A stretch of DNA of 64,000 bases from Geobacter sp. Its GTDB lineage: Bacteria > Desulfobacterota > Desulfuromonadia > Geobacterales > Geobacteraceae. Location: positions 1 to 64,000 of the forward strand of contig PJFC01000009.1 in assembly GCA_003574885.1 (NCBI GenBank), read 5' to 3'. Under the pieces are notes generated by a model, which did not search any database, had not been told where the DNA came from, and saw nothing but the letters and a program-made list of their open reading frames with translations. Of the stretch, positions 18,046 through 26,475 are shown piece after piece (position 1 is the first letter of the stretch; each line of letters begins with the position of its first letter). A program made the translations under genes and the position numbers.

Positions 18046-21000
18046 GTCCCCTCCTGGTCAACTCGATCTTCCCTTGTGGCCCGACAAGCAGCGTGTCTGC
18101 CCGCACAAGGTCCAGTGCCTTGCGAGCCGCGGCTACCGCGGTGAGGGTTTTCGCCATCTGTTTCTGGAACGGCAGCTCCGACAGGCGAATCCGCTCCACT
18201 TTGGGCAATGCAATATCCACTCCCTCGACCTGCACGTCTCCCTCCAGACTGAATGCGCCATCCAGCGTGCTTGCCTGCAGGTTCTTCAATCTACCATGTC
18301 GCAGCAGCTTGCGCTGTGCCACCAGCTGTTCGTTCCGCTCGTAGGGATCGAGGCTGAAGAGTGCCCGTTCGAGGGTATCAGGGCCGATCTTCCTCAGATT
18401 CAACCGCATCCTGATCCCCTCCAGCAGTTCGCGCTGGCCAGTCAGAAGCGGCGCTTCGAGCGAGACTTCGCCGGTGATCTCAGTTTCCTGGCCTGTTTTG
18501 CGGCTCTGCTTCCGGATCTCGGGCGGCAGCAGCAGGAATGTTTCCAGGTTGGTAAACGAGCAGGACGCCGATACGGCCGGCACTTCCGGCCTCAAGTCTA
18601 TCAGACCGCGCAGCCGAACCGTGCCACCAAGAACCTCGGCCTGGAAGAAACTCAGTCCCATTTCCTCCGGGGTCAGCAACAGGTCCCCCTCCAGAGACGT
18701 CAGTTCAAGCGGGGTTTTGGTGCTCGTCGTGGCAATCCGCCGGATCGTGAACTTGCGGCTGTCGCGCTCCTGCCCGCGTAGGTCCTCGCGGACCCGGTCC
18801 TTGATCTCAGCACCCCCGGTCGAAAGTACCTGTGCGGGTGCAGGTCGAACCAGCGAGAGCGACAGGGGGGTCCAGCCGACTGCTTCCCCTTTTGCCAGGG
18901 CATAGGTCCGGTCGAGCAACAGGTCGGCGCGTACCCCTTCGACCGTGGTGCCATCTTTGAGTCGGAGACCGAAATCCCGGGTCGTTGCCGTGGCCCGTAC
19001 CCGCAGGGTTCGCCCGGCGTCAAGATTGACCCGTATCCCGGTACTCCCCTCACCTGACACCTCTACCCCGCCGGGCACAGGTGTCAGCTTGGCGGGGAAT
19101 TTCGCCGAAGCCTCCGTGGTCAGCGTCGCGTCCAGTCGTTGCAGCAACGCGGCGGCGGTGATGGTGTCCGACTTCTCCATCAGTGCGTCGATCCGGCTGA
19201 TCGTGGCATCCGCCTGCTGGCTCAAACCGAGCGGATGGATACGCAACTCTTCGTGCAGCTGCAGCATCTGCCAGTCGGCAAGCTCGCCAAGCAGCGTGAG
19301 TGAGCCGCTCTGTGCCGGAAGCTCTCCACCCTTGCCGGGGAGTCCGCTCAACCCCGCGAAAGCGATACCCCCATCGATCCTGATTTTCCCGCCTTTGCCC
19401 GGCACGGTCAACCGGAGCGGTCGTGTGGTGCGCAGGTCGTCTACCTTAATCCTTTCATTGAGCAACGGCCAGGTAATAGCCCGATTCGCCAGCATAATAC
19501 TGATATCAGCCCGCTCGATCATCGACTGAGCCGCCTTGGCCGTACGGAGAGGGTTCTTCTCCCTGGCAAATGGCTGCTGTTTGACCGGTGCGACCAGGTT
19601 CCAGGTTAGGGTGGTGACACCGCCGGCGGTAACTCCTTTCGGGAGAAACGGTGCGGCCAGGGGAAGGGTACGCTCCAGGTCCACCTTGAGGGAACCCTCG
19701 GTGGTCGCCAGTTGCGGCGTTCCGTTCGACAGGCCCCCTTTGGCCGCCAGCAGCAGATAGTCGCCCCCTTTTACCGTGCAGGTTGCACTTTCGACCGTCG
19801 GCGGTGCTCCTTTTGCTGCCGGCAACCTGATCCCGGCGGCCGTCAGGTCGGCTGTCAGCGGCAGCTGTTTGAGCTCTTTGCCGGCAGCAACCGCTTTAAC
19901 TGCAGCAGCGGTTACTTTCAGCTCAGGCAGCGACAGTTCAATCTCGCCGCTCTCTTTTGCCGTGATCCGGGCGGCAAGCTGCTCATGCAGAGTATCGACG
20001 GTCAGCTTCCGCTCAAGGCCGACCCGCTGCAGATCGAGCGACTGTTTCAGGTCGACGGTAGCCGCAATCCTGCGCGGCGAGCGGCTCTGGAGATCCAGAT
20101 CCTTGAGCGCAAGTTGCAGGACGCCGTGCAGGCCGTCGACAGAAAGCGGCTGGGACCCGGTGACGGCACATTTCCGAATCCCATAGGATAGTGCAGCTTC
20201 AATTTGGGTAGGCTTAAGAGCTGCCAGGGGCACCGTCGCCCGATCGACAGTTACGTCGATACCATCTGCGGCAAAGCCCCCCTTGGCCAAAGCTAACCGC
20301 AACCGGGGGAGACTTATGCCAAGACCGGCAAGCGTAATGACACCATGGTTCTTGCGCCCCTGCAGGCGGGCCGAAAGCTCCCGCAGGATGAGTTCGCCGC
20401 TTATCTCCTTTACCGGGAACCGCGGCGGCAGCAGAGGAGAAGCAAGGTCAACGGCCTGCCGGAGATCGATCCTGACCGGGCCAAGCCGCGCTGTCAGGTC
20501 GCGGTCCCTGCTGGCAGGCCGGTCGACGGTTGCGTCCCAGGCGCCGGTCAAAAGTGTGCCGATGGCGACGGAGCCATCCGTAAACCGCACCTGCTGACGC
20601 TGATAATCGGAAACAATTTTCTGGCGCACGCGAAGATCGAGCGGACCTACCCGCCCCTGCCGCAGCTTCCCGCCGGTCAGGACAAGCCGTGAACCGTTCA
20701 GTGCAATGTCCGCATGGATATTGTGCCCGGTGTCCGTTCTGGCCTGCAGGTCGAGTATCATCTCCCCCTGCATCTTTGGCGCGGTCAATGGGAGAAACGG
20801 CCCGGCCGCGGTCATCAGTCGGGGGAGATCGACCCTTGTCCGGGCGACAAAACCTGCCGGCTCATGCAGCCCCCCCTGTACGGACAGGGAAGTGCCGGGC
20901 AAGGAAGCCCTGATTGCCACGAGCGCCCCGGCCGGTTGAACATGCCGGCTGGCGGTGACGAGCCGCTGCAGGTCAGCTGTAACTTCAAGTGGCTCAAGCC

Positions 21001-21640
21001 GGTGGCCGTCAACAGTCAGACCTCCGCGGAGTTCTGCCTTGATCGGCTTATCCGCCAACGACGGCATGTCGAAACGGAGCCTGAGATTGTCGAGGGTCAT
21101 TGTGCGACCGGACCGCGGATCGGTATAGGCAAGTTTGACCGGATCGATTGCCACCTTCACCCCAAGATCAAGCGGCAGCGGCCAGGACATTTTTTCAAAT
21201 TTTTGCAGTACCTCTGCAATGGCGGTCAACGGTTCTTTGTACGGCTTGGGGGGCGTGGGCGGGCCCGGCGCCAGGTCGGCGGTGACAGTGCGGATACGCA
21301 CGTCCAGATCGACCCGCACACTGCCATGTTCATAGCCGATCCTTGGGACAATACTCGTATCACCCACGGCCGCCTTGAGCAGCGGGGCAGGACCTGTTCC
21401 GAGCGAAAGCCCCTTGAGAGCCAGTCCGTCGGACCAGGAAATGGCCAAGTCAGACCAGGTCACCTGCCGTTTGAGCGATCTGGACAGCACGTTGCGCAAA
21501 TAAGTCTGTCCAGATCCGGAGGAGATTATCGTCGGCAGAGCCACGACCAGTGCCACGGCGAGCAACAGGCTGACTAAACCGGCAAGACACCCCCAGAGCA
21601 GAACGCGGCGTATGCGATATTTGTAGAAAAATGCTTGTAT
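18038..21640 (-). CDS. AsmA/YdbH-like inner-membrane-anchored envelope protein
   Basis: A protein of about 1200 aa with one N-terminal membrane segment and then a long beta-rich periplasmic body with repeating amphipathic strand patterns, typical of AsmA-like/YdbH bridge proteins that span the periplasm and move phospholipid. The C-terminus (FFQAEVLGGTVRLRGLIDL and following) is also AsmA-like. The conventional start would be a TTG at 21565, which cuts the membrane segment short and has no Shine-Dalgarno. An AUA codon at 21640 has AAGGGG six bases upstream and gives QAFFYKYRIRRVLLWG plus a full hydrophobic helix, so I use it. The next gene is a lipoprotein, as in E. coli ydbH-ynbE-ydbL. Confidence 0.7.
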   Translation of the reverse strand: MQAFFYKYRIRRVLLWGCLAGLVSLLLAVALVVALPTIISSGSGQTYLRNVLSRSLKRQVTWSDLAISWSDGLALKGLSLGTGPAPLLKAAVGDTSIVPRIGYEHGSVRVDLDVRIRTVTADLAPGPPTPPKPYKEPLTAIAEVLQKFEKMSWPLPLDLGVKVAIDPVKLAYTDPRSGRTMTLDNLRLRFDMPSLADKPIKAELRGGLTVDGHRLEPLEVTADLQRLVTASRHVQPAGALVAIRASLPGTSLSVQGGLHEPAGFVARTRVDLPRLMTAAGPFLPLTAPKMQGEMILDLQARTDTGHNIHADIALNGSRLVLTGGKLRQGRVGPLDLRVRQKIVSDYQRQQVRFTDGSVAIGTLLTGAWDATVDRPASRDRDLTARLGPVRIDLRQAVDLASPLLPPRFPVKEISGELILRELSARLQGRKNHGVITLAGLGISLPRLRLALAKGGFAADGIDVTVDRATVPLAALKPTQIEAALSYGIRKCAVTGSQPLSVDGLHGVLQLALKDLDLQSRSPRRIAATVDLKQSLDLQRVGLERKLTVDTLHEQLAARITAKESGEIELSLPELKVTAAAVKAVAAGKELKQLPLTADLTAAGIRLPAAKGAPPTVESATCTVKGGDYLLLAAKGGLSNGTPQLATTEGSLKVDLERTLPLAAPFLPKGVTAGGVTTLTWNLVAPVKQQPFAREKNPLRTAKAAQSMIERADISIMLANRAITWPLLNERIKVDDLRTTRPLRLTVPGKGGKIRIDGGIAFAGLSGLPGKGGELPAQSGSLTLLGELADWQMLQLHEELRIHPLGLSQQADATISRIDALMEKSDTITAAALLQRLDATLTTEASAKFPAKLTPVPGGVEVSGEGSTGIRVNLDAGRTLRVRATATTRDFGLRLKDGTTVEGVRADLLLDRTYALAKGEAVGWTPLSLSLVRPAPAQVLSTGGAEIKDRVREDLRGQERDSRKFTIRRIATTSTKTPLELTSLEGDLLLTPEEMGLSFFQAEVLGGTVRLRGLIDLRPEVPAVSASCSFTNLETFLLLPPEIRKQSRKTGQETEITGEVSLEAPLLTGQRELLEGIRMRLNLRKIGPDTLERALFSLDPYERNEQLVAQRKLLRHGRLKNLQASTLDGAFSLEGDVQVEGVDIALPKVERIRLSELPFQKQMAKTLTAVAAARKALDLVRADTLLVGPQGKIELTRRGHE

Positions 21641-21870
21641 GCTGAACCCCTTGCAAACGCCCTGTTTATCCTCCGGCCAGCTTGCGACGAACGGGCTCGG
21701 GCCGCCCTGTCAAATCACTCCTTCATCGTGGGCCTATCGAACCATGAACGCAAGTTTTTTGCAAGGTCCAGACTACCAGAAATTTCACCTAACGAGCGAA
21801 AATCTGCGCGGACCGGACGTTCTGCGAAGGTGCAAGCGCCTCTTGAGCAACGGACTGGCTCGTGACAATG

Positions 21871-23640
21871 TTAATGGATTGTGGTGTTTTGAGGCAGATC
21901 AGGCCGCCAGTGGAGTTTATTCATAAGAACGGGGAATTCCGCTGCGTTGAGGGGTCGACTGAAGAAATAGCCCTGCATTTCAGGGCATTCCAGTGAATCG
22001 AGGAGCCTTGCCTGCCCCTCATCCTCGACCCCCTCTGCGATCACGTTCAGCCTGAGGCTCTGTGCCATGGTAATCACCGCCGTGGCAATCGCCGCATCGT
22101 CAGGGTTGCTGGTTATATCGTTCACGAAGGATTGATCGATCTTGAGGGTGTTGATCGGGAGCTTCTTGATATAGGAAAGTGATGAGTAGCCGGTGCCGAA
22201 ATCGTCGATCGAGATATGAACCCCCAGATCGCTCAGGCGTTGCAGCGTCGTGATGGTATTATCCATGTTCTGAAGCATGATCCCCTCGGTGACCTCAAGT
22301 TCAAGCCAGCAGGGGGCAAGGCCCGTTTCGGCGAGGACCCTTTCCACCATGTCCGCCAGCCGGAGAATCTGGAACTGCCGCGGTGAAAAATTGACTGCAA
22401 CGCGCATGGCTGGGTACCTGGCATCCTGCCATGCCCGGTTCTGGGCACATGCGGTACGCAGCACCCATTCACCGAGCTGGACTATAAATCCGGTTTCTTC
22501 CGCAAGGGGAATGAACTGTTTCGGTTCGACCAGGCCTAATTCCTCGTTCCGCCAACGCACCAGTGCCTCGAAACTGACGACCCGCCCTGTTTTGACATTC
22601 ACCTTTGGCTGATAATTGAGATAAAACTCCTGCCGTTCCATCGCCCTGCGCAGGTTGGTCTCCAGGGACAGCCGCCGGGAAGCCCTGGCATTCATGGACT
22701 GGTTGTAGAGGTGGTACTGGTTTCTGCCATGCTCCTTGGCACGATACATGGCCATATCGGCATTTCTGATGAGAGTGTCACTATCGGCACCATCGTCGGG
22801 AAAGATGCTTATACCGATACACGTACTGACAAACAACTCGTGGTCGGGAAGAACGAAGGCATGGGCAAAAGCGTCTATGACCTTCTGGGCAACCCTGGTC
22901 GCTTCCTGAACGGTATCGAGCTCGGGCAGAAGGATGATGAATTCGTCGCCTCCCCGGCGGGCTACAACGTCACCGTGACGCCGGCAGCACTCCTTCAGAC
23001 GAAGGGCCACCGCCTGCAGCAGCTGGTCTCCCACACCATGACCGAGGGTGTCATTGATGACCTTGAACCTGTCGAGATCGAGGAAGAGTACGGCAAGGAG
23101 CCTGTTCTGGCTGTGGCGCTGTGCCTGGGCCAGCTCAAGATGGAGGAGTTCATTGAATAGTTCCCTGTTAGGGAGACGCGTCAGGGGGTCATAATAGGCA
23201 ATGTGCCGGATGTATTCTTCCTGCTGACGGAGCTGGTTTTCCAGTCGAATGCCATCAAGGCATTGCTCGATTGCAGAGAAGAGCTTCTCGATCTTGACCG
23301 GCTTCAACACATAGTGACGGATTCCAATATCGATGGCCTCGATGATACTGTCGGTGTTGTCGGTTGCTGTCAGCACGATAATGCGGGCGCTCTTGTCAAG
23401 CGACTTGATCTCCCGGGACATGCAGATACCGTCCATCTCGGGCATCAGGATGTCGGTCAAAATAATTTCAGGCTTGTGGATGGCGAAAAGTTCAAGCCCT
23501 CTTCGGCCATTTTCAGCTACGATGATGTCAAGCTCGGGGAATTTCCGGGTAAGAAAGAGGGTAGTTGCCTCCCGTGACGAATCGTCATCCTCAACATAAA
23601 GGAGTGTCGTTTTCCGTATCTGGGCGGCAGGAATAGACAT
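21871..23640 (-). CDS. Response regulator with GGDEF and EAL domains
   Basis: This 589-aa cytoplasmic regulator has an N-terminal receiver domain (LYVEDDD acid pocket; phospho-acceptor Asp in ILTDILMPEMDG, about residue 60), then GGDEF (RRGGDEF at about 228, an intact cyclase active site) and EAL (FEALVRW at about 356; the DDFGTGYSSL loop is also intact). It may both make and break c-di-GMP under phosphorelay control. I chose the ATG at 23640, with AGAAGG upstream; an in-frame start 34 codons earlier has no conserved sequence. No partner kinase is adjacent. Two PilZ genes lie just upstream, suggesting local c-di-GMP signalling. Confidence 0.9.
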   Translation of the reverse strand: MSIPAAQIRKTTLLYVEDDDSSREATTLFLTRKFPELDIIVAENGRRGLELFAIHKPEIILTDILMPEMDGICMSREIKSLDKSARIIVLTATDNTDSIIEAIDIGIRHYVLKPVKIEKLFSAIEQCLDGIRLENQLRQQEEYIRHIAYYDPLTRLPNRELFNELLHLELAQAQRHSQNRLLAVLFLDLDRFKVINDTLGHGVGDQLLQAVALRLKECCRRHGDVVARRGGDEFIILLPELDTVQEATRVAQKVIDAFAHAFVLPDHELFVSTCIGISIFPDDGADSDTLIRNADMAMYRAKEHGRNQYHLYNQSMNARASRRLSLETNLRRAMERQEFYLNYQPKVNVKTGRVVSFEALVRWRNEELGLVEPKQFIPLAEETGFIVQLGEWVLRTACAQNRAWQDARYPAMRVAVNFSPRQFQILRLADMVERVLAETGLAPCWLELEVTEGIMLQNMDNTITTLQRLSDLGVHISIDDFGTGYSSLSYIKKLPINTLKIDQSFVNDITSNPDDAAIATAVITMAQSLRLNVIAEGVEDEGQARLLDSLECPEMQGYFFSRPLNAAEFPVLMNKLHWRPDLPQNTTIH

Positions 23641-23872
23641 TGTAACCTTCTGAAAAAAACGGTTGAACGGATTGGACTGAATACGTGCATGGGATTCGGG
23701 TAAAACCCCTTTCGCTATTTTATCACTACCCCCACCATTCACAATCAGGCGAAAGCGGCAATATCAAAAAGGAAGTTCACCTTCAGGGAAGTATGGGGCA
23801 GCACCATCGTACGGGGTAAAAGAAAAAACCGGGAACCCGAAACTGGGAACACGGCTTTAACAGTTTGCGGAT

Positions 23873-24160
23873 TCAGTGCAAGACAGCTTTAAGTTTGTTT
23901 ATGCCGGTAAACTTTAACGCAATATTTGCATCATCTACCCGTACAATTTCACAAGAATATTCACCAAGGTAATCTCCATCCATACTGATACTGACTTCAC
24001 AGTAATCGCCAACGTGAAGCTCCGGAGGCGGCACGTAAAAATTCACCAGAGCACCATCAAACGAAATATTTTTCAGCCTGGCCAGGTAATACCAATTTCC
24101 CAGGCGCAGTTGACAGTTCTTTTCGTAATCCATCCTGCTGTTATTTCTATGTTCTGGCAT
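23873..24160 (-). CDS. PilZ domain protein (copy 1)
   Basis: This 95-aa single-domain protein has the c-di-GMP-binding signature: RNNSR (RxxxR, residues 5-9) and, after a strand, NISFDGALV (D/NxSxxG). GGGAGA lies upstream of the ATG. A paralogue with nearly the same core (WYYLAR/WYYPAK, HVGDYCEV/HVGDNCEV, IALKFTG/IAIMFTG) lies at 25744-26010, and both share upstream promoter DNA. It probably binds c-di-GMP and acts on an unknown partner. Confidence 0.8.
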   Translation of the reverse strand: MPEHRNNSRMDYEKNCQLRLGNWYYLARLKNISFDGALVNFYVPPPELHVGDYCEVSISMDGDYLGEYSCEIVRVDDANIALKFTGINKLKAVLH

Positions 24161-24504
24161 GGCACGTCTCCCAGCTAGGAAACAATTAGTTAAATAGCAT
24201 TAATACTTTTGTACCATAGTAGCAAATTATAGCAACTCACCGAGCAAAAAGACCGGGGCCTGGGTGGGACCCTAAGTTTTCAAAGGAAGCCCCAAAACTG
24301 GCAGAGCAGGAAACGAGGGTGTACTATAGATTGTGTAAGTGGCTAAAATCGGTAAAAACCCAAGATAAAGGAGTTCGGCAGGGGGCAAAAGGGTCGGTGG
24401 ATATTTACAACGAAGCAGCTTCAAATAGCCAATATCAATCCAGACTCCATAGGACGACGCTTGATGGCCTGGCAAAATGAGATGCACTAAACGGAGGAAC
24501 GTGT
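24161..24504. other. Divergent intergenic region between PilZ copy 1 and cytosine-deaminase-like gene
   Basis: About 344 bp. The left part holds the PilZ promoter block (24211-24260), which is shared with copy 2. The middle (24270-24480) has no convincing gene or structured RNA. The deaminase RBS (GGAGG) is at about 24493. A short piece (TTTTCAAAGGAAGCCCC at about 24277) is echoed at about 24937 near the deaminase stop, but its meaning is unclear. Confidence 0.5.
24211..24260 (-). promoter_or_regulatory. Conserved promoter block of PilZ copy 1
   Basis: The stretch GTACCATAG ... ATTATAGCAACT matches the one upstream of PilZ copy 2 (26063-26110) almost base for base. On the minus strand it gives GTTGC followed by TATAAT (24226-24231), a good -10 box. 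No convincing -35 is seen, so an activator may be needed. The shared 'GCAACT...ACAAAAAG.CCGGG' tail extends the similarity upstream. Confidence 0.5.
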
Positions 24505-24957
24505 ATGGACCAATTCATGGCAGCAGCAGTGGCCGAGGCGAAACAGGGGCTGGCCGAAGGGGGTATCCCCATCGGTTCGGTGCTTGTCCACAAAGGGACG
24601 ATCATCGGGCGGGGCCACAACCGCCGAGTGCAGCAAGGTAGCGTAATTCTTCATGGCGAGATGGATGCTCTGGAAAACGCCGGACGACAACCTGCAGAAG
24701 TTTACCGTGATGCCGTTCTCTACACTACCCTCTCCCCCTGCGCCATGTGCAGCGGTGCCATAATCCTCTATGGCATTCCCCGGGTCGTCGTTGCGGAGAA
24801 CAGGACATTCATGGGAGAGGAAGAGCTGCTTAACTTTCGGGGCGTGGCCGTAGAGGTGCTACAGGATGAAACCTGCATTGCCCTGATGAACGACTTCATC
24901 AGGTTGAACCCCGAATTGTGGAACGAAGATATCGGGGTTTCAAAGGAAAGCCCATAA
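24505..24957 (+). CDS. Cytosine deaminase-like enzyme (yeast FCY1 type)
   Basis: This 150-aa zinc-dependent deaminase has ligands in HGEMDALEN (HxE, about residue 50) and SPCAMCSGA (PCxxC, about 78). Its sequence is strikingly like the small fungal cytosine deaminase: EGGIPIGSVLV, GRGHNRR, LHGEMDALENAGR, YTTLSPCAMCSGAI, YGIPR, and the WNEDIG C-terminal end are all in the same order. Cytosine to uracil is therefore the likely reaction, unlike the unrelated E. coli CodA. GGAGG precedes the ATG. The next gene is a second deaminase, 35 bp downstream, likely in the same operon. Confidence 0.85.
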   Translation: MDQFMAAAVAEAKQGLAEGGIPIGSVLVHKGTIIGRGHNRRVQQGSVILHGEMDALENAGRQPAEVYRDAVLYTTLSPCAMCSGAIILYGIPRVVVAENRTFMGEEELLNFRGVAVEVLQDETCIALMNDFIRLNPELWNEDIGVSKESP

Positions 24958-24992
24958 GTTTCCCTCATTTTGCATAACCCAGCGAGGACATC

Positions 24993-25646
24993 ATGTATCT
25001 GCCTGAAATAGCCATTCGTTTACCTGCCTGGGTCAAGCCCTTTCTTGACGGACAGCCGCAAATATTCCCCTCGCGGGAGGATCGGATGCGGCTGACGATC
25101 GGGCTTTCCAATCTCAATGTGCTCCATGCCAGCGGTGGTCCTTTCGGTGCGGCAGTCTTTGATAAAGCGGGAAGACTGGTAGCGCCAGGAATGAATTTGG
25201 TAGTCAGCTCCGGCTGTTCCCTTTTCCATGCAGAGACTGTAGCGCTGGCCTTTGCTCAGAAGGTGCTGGGGCGCTATGACCTTGGCGCCGGGGGAACACT
25301 GCAGTACGAATTGTATGCCTCAACCGAACCGTGTGCCATGTGTTTTGGAGCCATCCCCTGGTCCGGGGTGAGCGCACTATTCTGCGGGGCGCGGAGTGAG
25401 GATGCCCGAGCTGTTGGTTTTGATGAAGGGGACAAGCTTGGCGACTGGACAGCTTCGCTTGAGAAACGGGGGATCAAGGTGGAATTGGATCTGTTGCGGC
25501 TGGAGGCGGTAGCGGCGCTACAGGATTATGCATCTTCTGGTGGAGAGCTCTACAATCCTCGGAATCCAACTCCCCGTATGCCACCTACCCCACCGCATCG
25601 GCCACCCCCGGGGGGGAAAGAGGAGGGGGATGAACCGACCAAATAA
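24993..25646 (+). CDS. Nucleoside/base deaminase of the CMP/dCMP deaminase superfamily
   Basis: This 217-aa protein has the same zinc motifs: FHAETVAL (HAE, about residue 77) and STEPCAMCFGAI (PCxxC, about 112). It is longer than the first deaminase and has GPFGAAVFD, typical of guanine-deaminase or tRNA/adenine-deaminase relatives; the exact base is not clear. GAGG lies upstream of the ATG. The last 30 residues are Pro-rich (PTPRMPPTPPHRPPPGG) and look like low-complexity tail rather than domain. Co-directional with the cytosine-deaminase-like gene; a purine/pyrimidine salvage unit is inferred. Confidence 0.75.
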   Translation: MYLPEIAIRLPAWVKPFLDGQPQIFPSREDRMRLTIGLSNLNVLHASGGPFGAAVFDKAGRLVAPGMNLVVSSGCSLFHAETVALAFAQKVLGRYDLGAGGTLQYELYASTEPCAMCFGAIPWSGVSALFCGARSEDARAVGFDEGDKLGDWTASLEKRGIKVELDLLRLEAVAALQDYASSGGELYNPRNPTPRMPPTPPHRPPPGGKEEGDEPTK

Positions 25647-25743
25647 AAAATAAACGGCTTAACCTGTCGAAAAGGGAGCCGGTTTCTTGTGTAACGCGAA
25701 TGGTAATTCGCATCCCAGTTCTCCATTGGAAGGGTATTTCGCT

Positions 25744-26010
25744 CTAAAGATTGCGAACACCAGTAAACATTATGGCGATATCAGAAGACTCAACCCGTAC
25801 AACTTTACAGGAATATTCGCGAAGGGAATTTACATCCAATCTGACTTCACAGTTATCCCCAACATGAATGTCCGCATAGGGGACGGATATATTTACAAGA
25901 GCGCCACTATAAGAAACATTTTTGATCTTGGCAGGGTAATACCAATCTGCTAGGTACAGTCTGCATTTCTCTTCGCAATCAACCCTATATCGAAGCCTAG
26001 GATCCTGCAT
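25744..26010 (-). CDS. PilZ-like protein (copy 2)
   Basis: This 88-aa paralogue of the PilZ protein at 23873-24160 shares WYYPAKIKNVSYSGALV, HVGDNCEV and REYSCKVVRV. The NxSxxG motif is kept (NVSYSG), and RLRYR replaces RNNSR as the RxxxR element. I chose the ATG at 26010, with GGAGAGG upstream; earlier in-frame starts lie inside the leader. It is next to the left att site of the island, on the host side. The two copies flank the two deaminase genes. Confidence 0.75.
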   Translation of the reverse strand: MQDPRLRYRVDCEEKCRLYLADWYYPAKIKNVSYSGALVNISVPYADIHVGDNCEVRLDVNSLREYSCKVVRVESSDIAIMFTGVRNL

Positions 26011-26062
26011 GGCACACCTCTCCATTTCTGTGTCTTTATGATTGGCAAATATCAATATTTAT

Positions 26063-26110
26063 GTACCATAGAATAAAACTATAGCAACTTACGGGACAAA
26101 AAGGCCGGGA
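26063..26110 (-). promoter_or_regulatory. Conserved promoter block of PilZ copy 2
   Basis: GTACCATAG ... CTATAGCAACT, matching the block at 24211-24260. On the minus strand the -10 candidate is TATAGT at 26078-26083, with GTTGC directly before it as in copy 1. The block ends in a GGCCGGG run that also forms part of the terminator hairpin. Confidence 0.45.
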
Positions 26111-26135
26111 ACCCCTGAGGGAACCCGGCCTTTTT
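26098..26135. terminator. Strong bidirectional-looking terminator hairpin
   Basis: A 12-bp stem AAAAAGGCCGGG / CCCGGCCTTTTT with a short inner loop, followed by GTTTTT on the plus strand. It lies between the PilZ copy 2 promoter and the left att site and could end transcription in either direction. Confidence 0.75.
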
Positions 26136-26154
26136 GTTTTTACTCTTGCCCAGC

Positions 26155-26177
26155 AAAACGTTCACTAAAACGTTCAC
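26155..26177. repeat. Direct repeat AAAACGTTCAC x2
   Basis: Two perfect copies of AAAACGTTCAC with a period of 12 bp, 46 bp outside the left att repeat. Their role is unknown; they could be a protein-binding site or a remnant of recombination. Confidence 0.6.
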
Positions 26178-26186
26178 GCAATAATA

Positions 26187-26217
26187 AAGGGGAAAAGCCG
26201 TAACAGCTTAACCCCTT
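26187..26217 (-). terminator. tRNA-type terminator hairpin at left island end
   Basis: Imperfect stem AAGGGG...AAGC / GCTT...CCCCTT. It sits next to the truncated tRNA-Arg 3' end, just as a hairpin (49257-49284) sits next to the intact one. It is most simply the original terminator of the host tRNA-Arg gene, displaced by integration. Confidence 0.6.
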
Positions 26218-26222
26218 GTTTT

Positions 26223-26270
26223 TTATGGCGTCCCCGAGACGATTCGAACGTCCGGCCCCTTCCTTAGGAG
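26223..26270. other. Left attachment site: 3' fragment of tRNA-Arg(CCU)
   Basis: 48 bp that match 49291-49338 at 46 positions. It is the 3' part of tRNA-Arg(CCU) on the minus strand: anticodon loop, 3' anticodon stem, variable loop, T arm, acceptor 3' strand and CCA. The two differences are the two partners of one T-stem base pair. Confidence 0.9.
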
Positions 26271-26412
26271 TAAAGGTTCCTAGCTGTTTCAGATCAATGC
26301 AGTCCTCACCAGCCTTACCCCCATAAGTAATAAATTCATTGACATTTCAGCCTAATAGCCCTAAAAATCCATCCATCGTGTTTCGTGAAACACCACTCTA
26401 TCCCAGCTATTT

Positions 26413-26432
26413 ACTACGGCACTACTACGGCA
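26413..26432. repeat. Left arm-type repeats ACTACGGCA x2
   Basis: ACTACGGCA at 26413-26421 and 26424-26432, 11 bp apart, between the left att and the integrase start. A further near-copy, GACTACGGAG, lies at about 26459, close to the integrase RBS. The same 9-mer is paired at the right end (49226-49246). The place fits integrase arm-binding sites, which could also regulate the integrase gene. Confidence 0.7.
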
Positions 26433-26475
26433 TGCCGTGCTTGGCTGCCATTCCTGGCCGACTACGGAGTACTCC

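Noticed and set aside
24161-24260. c-di-GMP riboswitch before PilZ copy 1
   Set aside because: The shared block fits a promoter with a TATAAT box; I see no conserved GEMM core and the leader is short.
26223-26270. Second working tRNA-Arg gene at the left end
   Set aside because: Only the 3' part from the anticodon loop onward is present; the D arm and 5' acceptor strand are missing.
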